A stretch of 31,791 bases of DNA from UBA12403 sp043808565. Lineage in GTDB: Bacteria; Patescibacteriota; Patescibacteriia; UBA9934; GWF2-40-263. The stretch lies in contig JAZDEQ010000079.1 in assembly GCA_043808565.1 (NCBI GenBank), positions 1 to 31,791 of the forward strand, read 5' to 3'. Position numbers and translations under genes: made by a program. A model generated the notes under the pieces. That model saw nothing but the letters and a program-made list of their open reading frames with translations. It did not search any database and had not been told where the DNA came from. This document shows, piece by piece, positions 1-7,349 of the stretch (position 1 is the first letter of the stretch; every line of letters starts with the position of its first letter).

Positions 1-135
1 ATTGAAAAGCACAAGGGCCACAATGGAAACACGGGGAATTTTTTTATTTTCCTTTTATCACCATTGTAACTTTTGAACTCCAAATTCGTATATTCGTTAC
101 TTTTCGTAATTCGTAACAGATCAATTATTTTCTTC
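1..135. repeat. Long direct repeat, copy A (left of Cys-rich gene 1)
   Basis: This stretch is nearly identical to 1914-2055: same order of words, a few substitutions and short indels, ending with the last codons of the neighbouring Cys-rich gene in both places. The two copies flank the first Cys-rich gene. The last part (83-117) is also repeated inverted at 1871-1905. It looks like the junction of a tandem duplication that copied a gene together with its downstream spacer. Confidence 0.85.
83..117. repeat. Inverted repeat arm, left of Cys-rich gene 1
   Basis: This 35-nt arm matches the reverse complement of 1871-1905 with only a few mismatches. It ends 3 nt before the stop codon of the gene at 121-1863, and the partner begins 8 nt upstream of its start codon, so the two arms enclose the gene tightly. 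The arm itself is built from repeated 'ttcgta' words. A third, direct copy is at 2003-2037. Confidence 0.85.
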
Positions 136-1863
136 CAAAAACTTAAGATAACACTCGTGACAATAAATCTTCCGATTTTTATAAGTTGGGTTTTCGGCAA
201 CTAAAATTATTTTTTGACATTGATGACATTTTTGCTCGGCAAACTTTCCGACATTAGCTTCTAAAATCAGTTTTTGCATTCGGGCAATAAAATGTTGCCT
301 GGGCGGACCCAAACGATTTTTTCGATAAAAGTCGATTTCCGGTTTAATAAAAGCAAAACGCCTTTTCCAGGCCGCATCCCAAAGTGGAATACCTAGCCAC
401 TGACTTTCGTCAAAATCATCGATATTATCAGGCACTAAACTAGCGTCTTTCATTTTTGAAACATCTGATAATTCTTCACCAACAGCACCAAAAGACTCTG
501 GTTCAAAATCCAAAGCTCCGAGTTTAACACCAATCTCTTTAGGTGCGCCAAAATATAAAACCGCGCCAGAATCAGGAAAATAACTTGTGGCCATGCTTAA
601 TGGAAAAAATTCGCCGTATTCCCCACCTTCGAGCATTTTAGTTTTTAATTCATCAACCAATCGCCAATATTCTTCCTCGGTATATTGCTTATTCAAAAGA
701 CAAAACTTTTTTCGATTCAAACCAGCACAACCAAAACAATTTTCGCAATTGTAACAGTCAAGACAATACTCGAGGTTTTGCGAAGTACCACAATGATAGG
801 AAAATTTTACGTTAGTTGATTTTACAATGTTAGTACTATAAAAACAACGATTTGAATCGACTAAACCAGAACAAAAAGTCGAATCAAAACAATCGCCATT
901 GGCATAATTGACCCAAAACAAATCATGAGCCCCATTGATATTACTAAAACCAAATTTAATGTTACGAACCTTATTTAAAAATTCACCCGTCGAATTTTCT
1001 GTTTGTTCATTAAAATTTTCCGGCCAAATAGTTGTACTATTCATTAAATCAAAAAACTTCTTTAGATATTCATCAATCATTGAACGACAACTAAAATCAA
1101 TTTTTGTAACTTGTTTTTCGTATTCATCTTTTGTTAACTGCTGATTAAAAAAAATGTATTTAGCGTTACGTTTATTGGTGGCCCCAAAACAGAACTGACA
1201 ATTTCGACAATCAAATAAAAAGGCGCTATCTAAACAATCAAAACTGGTTCGAACAAATTTACAATTATAAATCCGCTGAGAATAACCAATATTAAAAGAA
1301 TTTTTAATTGAGGAACAAATATCAGTTTCAGCCGAATCTTCAACATCAAAAGTCCAAATATTAAACAAGGAATTTCTAGATCGACAACCCATGTTGAAAT
1401 AACTATTAACATCACCGAAAGAAAACCTGGCAATACTATTCTCTGGTTCTTTCTCATTTTGTTCTGCTCGAATCGGAACACTGAGTTGTAGTTGACGAAG
1501 CTGTTCAAAAAAAGATTTCTGCAAATCAAACATCAAACCTCGATCGGTAAAATCTCGATCAAACCATTCTTTATCTGGCAAAATTTTCAAACCTGTGGCC
1601 GGATGGATAAATGATAAAAGTGGTTTGCCGGTTTCCGCATGTTTATTCCACCACCACTGAAAAGAAGTAAACCAGCCAGCCGTCAACCACCAACGCGTTT
1701 GCGGACTTACTTTTGACGGCGGGACATTAAACTTTTTATACCAACTAATTTCCTCGTCAGTCATCTGCCATTTTTCACCAGTCAAAACACAAGTCCGCTC
1801 GCCAGGTTGGAGAGTGTCAAAATTTTTTTTAATGGCCATGTCGTAATTGGGGGTTTTGGACAT
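121..1863 (-). CDS. Cys-rich zinc-ribbon protein, paralogue 1
   Basis: A 580-residue protein of unknown function. In CPR genomes similar proteins are left hypothetical or misnamed CaiB/BaiF. Visible architecture: an N-terminal module with one Cys followed by E-x-x-WYKKFNVPPSK (about 25-58); a region with regularly spaced Cys, Asn and aromatic residues that could form a beta-helix; two copies of a module C-x2-C-x2-CFG...FN(Q/K)Q(L/Y)...EEY (about 216-249 and 365-400); a second PEIDFYRK..PPRQH module (about 508-524); and a C-terminal zinc ribbon with Cys 546, 549, 568 and 571. No signal peptide or membrane segment is seen, so it is probably cytoplasmic. The start is fixed by alignment with its two neighbours, which begin MSHTPNYD and MSKTPNYD. 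Metal binding is inferred; no catalytic activity can be assigned. Confidence 0.85.
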   Translation of the reverse strand: MSKTPNYDMAIKKNFDTLQPGERTCVLTGEKWQMTDEEISWYKKFNVPPSKVSPQTRWWLTAGWFTSFQWWWNKHAETGKPLLSFIHPATGLKILPDKEWFDRDFTDRGLMFDLQKSFFEQLRQLQLSVPIRAEQNEKEPENSIARFSFGDVNSYFNMGCRSRNSLFNIWTFDVEDSAETDICSSIKNSFNIGYSQRIYNCKFVRTSFDCLDSAFLFDCRNCQFCFGATNKRNAKYIFFNQQLTKDEYEKQVTKIDFSCRSMIDEYLKKFFDLMNSTTIWPENFNEQTENSTGEFLNKVRNIKFGFSNINGAHDLFWVNYANGDCFDSTFCSGLVDSNRCFYSTNIVKSTNVKFSYHCGTSQNLEYCLDCYNCENCFGCAGLNRKKFCLLNKQYTEEEYWRLVDELKTKMLEGGEYGEFFPLSMATSYFPDSGAVLYFGAPKEIGVKLGALDFEPESFGAVGEELSDVSKMKDASLVPDNIDDFDESQWLGIPLWDAAWKRRFAFIKPEIDFYRKNRLGPPRQHFIARMQKLILEANVGKFAEQKCHQCQKIILVAENPTYKNRKIYCHECYLKFLEENN

Positions 1864-1870
1864 ATATATT

Positions 1871-1905
1871 GTTACGAATTACGAAAAGTGCCGAATATAC
1901 GAATG
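1871..1905. repeat. Inverted repeat arm, right of Cys-rich gene 1
   Basis: This is the partner of the arm at 83-117, in reverse complement, with few mismatches over 35 nt. It lies directly upstream of the start codon at 1863 and could supply the AT-rich promoter region of that gene. Confidence 0.85.
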
Positions 1906-1913
1906 TGGTTTTT

Positions 1914-2055
1914 ATTGAAAGGCACAAGGGCCACAATGGGAACACGGGATTTTTTTATTTTCCTTTTGTCACCTTTGCCGCCATTGTAACTTTTGAACTC
2001 CAAATTCGTATATTCGTTACTTTTCGTAATTTGTAACAGATCAATTATTTTCTTC
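1914..2055. repeat. Long direct repeat, copy B (between Cys-rich genes 1 and 2)
   Basis: Second copy of the repeat at 1-135. It contains the spacer between the first two Cys-rich genes and the final codons of the second. Differences from copy A are scattered substitutions and a short extra segment near 1975, so the duplication is not brand new. Confidence 0.85.
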
Positions 2056-3780
2056 AATAAACGTATTATAACATACCCGACAATAAATTTTTCGTTCAGG
2101 AAAGGCTTGATTTTTGGCCACTTTTATTTCCTTATTACAGTTTCGACAAGTTGTACCGATAAACTCTGGTTTGTTAAGCTGTCGATAAATTTCCACCATT
2201 CTGGCCCGAGGATGCTGGTGCGGTAGGGCTATCTTTAATTTTTGATAAAGCTCGAGCTCGGGTTTTAAATAACCAAAACGCCGACCAACCGTTGGGTCAA
2301 AATAAAATTGACCAATAACTTTGTTAAAGTCTTTTGGCTCCAAACGATCCGGTAGTGAATCAGACGAGCAAATCAAGTCCGAAGGGATTTCTGGTCCCTC
2401 TGCTCCTTGACCAATAAGATCAAAATTACGACCGCCAAGTTTCAAAGCCGTAACTTCATCGATTTCAAAAAGATCAAGCAACGAAGTCCAGTGTTGAGTC
2501 GAGAAACGCATTCCCGGAATATCACCATAATTCCCTTCTTCAAGCATTCGGCATTTTAAATCATCGAGCGTTTTCCAATATTCTTCTTCGGAATATTGTT
2601 TATTTAAAAGACAAAATTTCTTTCGTTTAAGACCGACGCAACCAAAACAATTTTCGCAATCAAAACAACGAGTGCAATATTCAACGTTTTGACAACCGGT
2701 AACAATGTTCATGTTGAAAAAAGAATGGTGACAATTTGTTACTCCGACCGAATAATAACAGTCGGTTGAAGCCGTGGCCCCACCACAATAAGCGCAGTCA
2801 GTCGAGGGAGCGCCTAAACACCAGGTGACATGATCAATATTTCGCGAACCGCCACGGACATGGTAACACTCGCGAGCATTGGTAGTATTTTCAAGGTACT
2901 CACCAGTAGAATTTTCCGTATTTAAATTAGAATTTTCTGGCCAAACTGCAATTTCTTGAAGAAATTGAAAAAACTGTTTTTCATATTTTTTTCGCGTATT
3001 CCATGACAACAAGTCGACTTCGTTTAAACGACGTTTGTATTCTTCTTCTGAAAGTTGCTCATTAAACCACAAATATTTTTTATGTCGTTGATTAACTGCA
3101 CCAAAACAATTTTCACAATCTCGGCAATCAAATAAAAAATAACCATTTTGACAATTATGACTGTCGCGAACAAATTGACAACGAAAAAGATTAGTAGAAT
3201 TAAGAACATTGTAGGATTCTTTAATGCCGGTTCCCATAACAATCTCCGACGAATCTTCACAATCAAAAGCGTTTGAAGAATAAAAACAGCCCTTAGAACG
3301 ACTAGCCATGACAAAATAACTGTCTTGATCGCCAAAAGACAAAAAAGCAATCGAATTTTCTGGTTGAACAATATTGTCGTGGGCTGGCAGTGGAACACTA
3401 AGAGTAAGATCAAAAAGTTGATCAAAAAAAGATCGTTTAAAATCAAGCACCAAACCTTTATCGGAAAAATCTCGCTTGTGCCATTCTTTGTCTTCTAAAA
3501 CTCGGAAGTCGCTGGCCGGTGGAATAGTCGTTAACATCAGCCACCCGGTTTCGGCATGTCGATTATAAAAAATGTTATACATGATGAAATAGCCGTGCAT
3601 AATCCGCATCCGGGAAAACGGCGAGTATTTTGACGGCGGGACATTAAATTTTTTATACCAACTAATTTCTTCCTCATCCATGTTCCATTTCTCGCCGGTC
3701 AAAACGCAAGTCCGCTCGCCGGGTTGGAGAGTGCTAAGAATTTTCTTTACGGCAGAATCGTAATTTGGGGTGTGAGACAT
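2041..3780 (-). CDS. Cys-rich zinc-ribbon protein, paralogue 2
   Basis: A 579-residue paralogue of the gene at 121-1863 with the same order of parts: N-terminal GERTCVLTGEKW and EISWYKKFNVPPSK, two C-x2-C-x2-CFG modules each followed by FN(E/K)Q and EEY, a C-terminal PELELYQK module, and a zinc ribbon C-x2-C...YC-x2-C before the shared ending EENN. I start it at the ATG that gives MSHTPNYD because both neighbours begin at the same point; an ATG four codons upstream is possible. The middle of the protein has diverged strongly from paralogue 1 while the Cys modules and both ends are conserved, which suggests the ends and the metal sites are the constrained parts. Function unknown. Confidence 0.85.
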   Translation of the reverse strand: MSHTPNYDSAVKKILSTLQPGERTCVLTGEKWNMDEEEISWYKKFNVPPSKYSPFSRMRIMHGYFIMYNIFYNRHAETGWLMLTTIPPASDFRVLEDKEWHKRDFSDKGLVLDFKRSFFDQLFDLTLSVPLPAHDNIVQPENSIAFLSFGDQDSYFVMASRSKGCFYSSNAFDCEDSSEIVMGTGIKESYNVLNSTNLFRCQFVRDSHNCQNGYFLFDCRDCENCFGAVNQRHKKYLWFNEQLSEEEYKRRLNEVDLLSWNTRKKYEKQFFQFLQEIAVWPENSNLNTENSTGEYLENTTNARECYHVRGGSRNIDHVTWCLGAPSTDCAYCGGATASTDCYYSVGVTNCHHSFFNMNIVTGCQNVEYCTRCFDCENCFGCVGLKRKKFCLLNKQYSEEEYWKTLDDLKCRMLEEGNYGDIPGMRFSTQHWTSLLDLFEIDEVTALKLGGRNFDLIGQGAEGPEIPSDLICSSDSLPDRLEPKDFNKVIGQFYFDPTVGRRFGYLKPELELYQKLKIALPHQHPRARMVEIYRQLNKPEFIGTTCRNCNKEIKVAKNQAFPERKIYCRVCYNTFIEENN

Positions 3781-3795
3781 AACCAAAGTCACTTT

Positions 3796-3827
3796 GCCAT
3801 TTAAGGCTCGATCGAGCCTTAAATGGC
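3796..3827. repeat. Perfect 32-bp palindrome between Cys-rich genes 2 and 3
   Basis: Every base from 3796 to 3827 pairs with its mirror position, with no spacer, centred on cgatcg. It lies between the start of paralogue 2 and the stop of paralogue 3. As RNA it would fold into a strong hairpin. There is no clear T-run on the minus strand after it, so a terminator role is uncertain; it could also be a cruciform, an mRNA-stabilising hairpin or a trace of recombination. Confidence 0.85.
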
Positions 3828-3836
3828 TTGGACGAA

Positions 3837-5575
3837 TTAATTGTTTTCTTCCAAAAATTTAAGATAACAATTTTTGCAAAAAACTCGACGAACAACAAAA
3901 GACGAATTACGATAGGAAATAATTTCCCGACTACAATTAGCACATAAACGATTTTCCGGCTCCGGAGAATTTGAAGTACGAATTAAAGCTTTTAAACGAC
4001 GCAAAAAATGTTCTCGTGGAAAAGGATAATTTTGTTTACGATAAAAAGCCATCTCGCCACGAGTTACACTAAAAGGGCGACTAAGAATCAAATCTAAGAT
4101 TGGTTTACCAACAAAAATCTCTTCATTTATTTCGACCAAACAGTCGGGAATTGTATTAACATCCAATAATAACAGCTCAGTAGTTGCTTCGCTTGAACTA
4201 TTGACGTCACCGCGTTTTGGATCAAAAAGTACAGCCTGAAACTGCACTAATTCTTCATTAGAATATCCAAAAAAAGCTTCACCCATTGAATATTCCAAAC
4301 CGTTTTCAGAAAAAGTAGCCGGAAAATATTCACCATATTCCCCACAATCCAACATGGCACATTTTAATTCGTCAACTTTTTTCCAATATTCATCTTCCGA
4401 ATATTGCTTATTAAAAATGCAAAAACTGTTTTTTCGAAGACCGACACAGCCAAAACAATTTTCACAATCATAACAATCCAAACAGTATTCCATATTTATA
4501 CAACGCCAACAGCGAAAGCAAAAACGCAACTGGCTACCACCAACAACATCACAGGTGTAATAAGCATCACTCCCCCAACCGGCATAAGTCGAAAAAGCCG
4601 AATCGTGCTGTTCCTCAGAAATCCAACACCAAAACATATCTGTTGATTTTCCTTGCCAGTAACCATTTCGACAACGAGTTGATTCTTCAATATACTCACC
4701 GGTCGATTCGCTTGAACCAACATTAAAATTTTCCGGCCAAACCGCCATTTCCATTAAACTTTGAAACTTGGTTTGATTTTCTTCTAAAACTTTCTGGCTT
4801 GATAAATCAATTTTCAATAAACGTTCCTGGTATTCTTCTTTTGATAATTGCTGATTGAAAAAAATATATTTTGCGTTACGTTTATTGGTCGCACCAAAAC
4901 AGTTCTCGCAATTACGACAATCAAAAAGAAAACGAGAATTGATGCAATCGCGGCTCTCGAAAGAAAAAGCACAAGAAAACATTTTGTTAACCCGATTGGT
5001 CCGATAACACCACTGGCTGTTTTTGGTATTGGTTACGTCGACGCAGTCTTCGTTATAAAGAGATAGAGCGGGATAAAAACAACGTTTAACTCCGCACAAA
5101 TTAAAAACCATGTACGAATCTTCACACTTAATATAATCAACACCAATTGAATTCGTATTACTTCCGTCATCACGACAAGCACTAACCGGAATACTGTGTG
5201 CTAATTTAAGTAATTGCGAAAAAAAGGATTATTTAAATCCAGACTTAAAGTTTGACATAAAAAATCTTCATTTGACCACTCACGATCTGGCAAAACCTGA
5301 TAAGGGCTATCAGGATGAACAAAACTTAAAATTGGTTTACCGGTTTTGGCATGCGGCTTCCACCACAAAGCCAAACCAGAAACAAAACCAAGAAGCAAAC
5401 GCAAACGCGTTCTAGGACAAAGTTTTGACGGCGGGACATTAAACTTTCTATACCAACCAATTTCCTCGTCAGTCATGTTCCACTTTTCACCAGTCAAAAC
5501 ACAAACCCGCTCGCCGGGCTGGAGCGAGTCGAGGATTTTTTTAATGGCAGTGTCGTAATTGGGGGTTTTGGACAT
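3837..5575 (-). pseudogene. Cys-rich zinc-ribbon protein, paralogue 3 (frameshifted)
   Basis: Third paralogue, split into two reading frames. The first part (start at 5575, MSKTPNYD) runs to about 5225 and then hits a stop within a few codons. The second part continues the family sequence in another frame down to 3837. The break lies in a run of seven T on the coding strand (5219-5225). One more T, or a -1 slip, restores PFFSQLLKLAHSIP, matching the paralogues, and no other stop interrupts the rest. Both CFG modules, the AFYRK module and the C-terminal Cys pairs are intact. The T-run sits in frame as T TTT TTT, a possible -1 slip site. Alternatives are a recent inactivating indel or a homopolymer sequencing error; a read-through product cannot be excluded. 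Confidence 0.8.
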
Positions 5576-5582
5576 ATGGAGT

Positions 5583-5724
5583 TTACCCCTCTCTCTTGTC
5601 TCTCCCACAAGGAGAGAGGAATAAATGACGCTCCTCTCCCTGGGGGAGAGGCTGGCCCGCCCGTCCGTAGCCCGGCCTGTCCGCCAAAGCCCTAGCGACG
5701 GCGGGCGAAGGCGGGGTGAGGGGT
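5583..5724. repeat. Composite G+C-rich hairpin region
   Basis: This stretch has at least three inverted repeats: 5588-5619 (cctctctc... with ...gagagagg), 5633-5651 (cctctccc with ggggagagg), and an imperfect one between about 5656 and 5707 (gcccgccc... with ...ggcgggc). Its composition is far richer in G+C than the genes on either side. It separates the ATPase gene from the Cys-rich array and may act as a transcriptional boundary. Related words occur at 16909-16930 and 23777-23812. Confidence 0.65.
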
Positions 5725-5766
5725 TTATGTAAAATCAAAAGAAGGCGCTTTTGGCACCCTCCTACT

Positions 5767-7185
5767 TTATACGACTATTTCATTTTCTTCCACCTTAACC
5801 GCCTGGGCATTTATTTCTTGGTCACCTCTTTCTAATTCGGTCGAAACTTCAATTTTAGTTTTAGCAAACTTTTGCCGCGACATTTGAATAATTTTATCCA
5901 TAAGCGACTCGTGTTTAGGCTCTGAAACTTCCAAAACATCGGCGGAAAATGGATCAAAGCGTTTGCCATCGATGGTCATTTTAACGTAAATCTCGCGAGC
6001 TCCAAGGTTGATGATATCCTGCATATCAAAAATTGGCGCTAATTCATCTTTCAAAATTTTGGCATCGTCGGCCCCGATTTGAAAAGTAATAATCGAAGCC
6101 ACGTTACCGAAAAGTGAAGCTTTTAAACTGGTTTCCAGCTGACAAAGATTTTGGTTGGCTACGGTAACGGCAATCCCGAATTTTCGCGCTTCGGCCAAAA
6201 GGTTTTCAAAAGTTTTGGTGGCAATATTTTGAAACTCATCGACATATAAATAAAATGGCTGACGCAAATGCTGAGGCAAATTAATCCGCTTCATGGAGGA
6301 TTGCTTGATCTTGGTGATCAAAGTCGCGCCAAAAAAAGCACTCACATCGTCACCGAGCAAACCCTTGGAAAGATTAACCAAAACGATTTTTCGCTCCTGC
6401 ATGAATTTATAAAAATCAATCTTATTATCTTTTTGACCAAAAATATTGCGCATGAGCGGATCGGCCAAAAGTTGCCCCAGCTTATTTAAAAGTGGCGAAA
6501 CCGCTTCGGCATCATAACGCTGTGACCATTCAGGAAACTCAATGGCCCAAAAACGTCGAACTACACTATCTTTAATATATTCAATCACCTTACTGCGAAA
6601 ACGACCGCTCGATAACAGCGAAACCATGCCATTGATAGTGCCACTGGGATAATCAATCATGGCCAAAGTCGTCATGCGTAATAAATGCTCAATGCGCGGA
6701 CTCCAGTCAGAACTAAATTGTTTTTTAAAAATTTCAATCAATTCATTGGTGACCGGAAAACGATCTTCTTCGGCCACATTGGCGATTGGATTAAAAGAAA
6801 TGGGAAATTCCCGATCACCAGGATTGATTAAAACCACGTCGTCTAATCTTTCGGTTGGCACAAACTCCATGATGCTCTGAACCAAATCACCGTGCGGATC
6901 AATAACACACAAACCGTGATTAAAAAAAACATCAGAACGAATTAAAAGTTCCAAAAGTTTGGTTTTGCCTACCCCGCTTTTGCCGATCACATACATGTGC
7001 CGCGAACGGTCTTTTCGTTTGATACCAAAAACATAACGTTTAACTGAAATGCCTTGACTAAAATTAGTTCGACCAAAAAGTGAAATCTCAGCCGATTCAG
7101 TATTATCTTTAGTCGGCAAAGCCGCCGGCGGCTCATGCCGCCGAGCGACAATTTGATCTTCGACTTTATTGTATTCTAAGGGCAT
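5767..7185 (-). CDS. VirD4/TraG-like ATPase (472 aa)
   Basis: A P-loop ATPase of the HerA/VirD4/TraG group. Walker A is GKSGVGKT at residues 68-75 and Walker B is YLYVDEFQN around 312-320, followed by a segment typical of the TraG/TraM-recognition half (ANQNLCQLETSLKASLFGN). VirD4-type proteins are hexameric motors that move DNA or protein through a membrane channel. This protein has no predicted N-terminal membrane helix, so it would need a separate membrane partner; the gene at 9433-11079 is a candidate. It is a paralogue of the next gene upstream (7350-9320), with the same domain order but without that protein's zinc ribbon and long tail. The actual substrate cannot be read from the sequence. 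Confidence 0.85.
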   Translation of the reverse strand: MPLEYNKVEDQIVARRHEPPAALPTKDNTESAEISLFGRTNFSQGISVKRYVFGIKRKDRSRHMYVIGKSGVGKTKLLELLIRSDVFFNHGLCVIDPHGDLVQSIMEFVPTERLDDVVLINPGDREFPISFNPIANVAEEDRFPVTNELIEIFKKQFSSDWSPRIEHLLRMTTLAMIDYPSGTINGMVSLLSSGRFRSKVIEYIKDSVVRRFWAIEFPEWSQRYDAEAVSPLLNKLGQLLADPLMRNIFGQKDNKIDFYKFMQERKIVLVNLSKGLLGDDVSAFFGATLITKIKQSSMKRINLPQHLRQPFYLYVDEFQNIATKTFENLLAEARKFGIAVTVANQNLCQLETSLKASLFGNVASIITFQIGADDAKILKDELAPIFDMQDIINLGAREIYVKMTIDGKRFDPFSADVLEVSEPKHESLMDKIIQMSRQKFAKTKIEVSTELERGDQEINAQAVKVEENEIVV

Positions 7186-7195
7186 AATTTGGTTG

Positions 7196-7332
7196 CTAAA
7201 AGTGTATACTAATCTACTAATCTGGCTACTAAACTACAAATCTACGAATTGGCTACTAATCTTATTTTTTAAATAATTCGTAGAGATTCGTTAATTAGTA
7301 GATTGGTAGCAAAATTTGTGGATTAGTATACC
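7196..7332. repeat. Inverted degenerate repeat between the two ATPase genes
   Basis: The left half (7196-7262) repeats words like 'ctactaatct' with a period of about 8-11 nt; the right half (7275-7332) carries the reverse complement words, and the outer ends (gtatactaatc / gattagtatac) pair exactly. Transcribed, it would fold into a long imperfect hairpin between the two genes. It leaves no room for another gene. Confidence 0.75.
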
Positions 7333-7349
7333 CTTCGATGCCGCCGTCT

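Noticed and set aside
121..5575. Calling the Cys-rich proteins CaiB/BaiF (CoA-transferase) family
   Set aside because: This label circulates in CPR annotations, but no CoA-transferase motif is visible; the sequence is dominated by Cys modules and a zinc ribbon.
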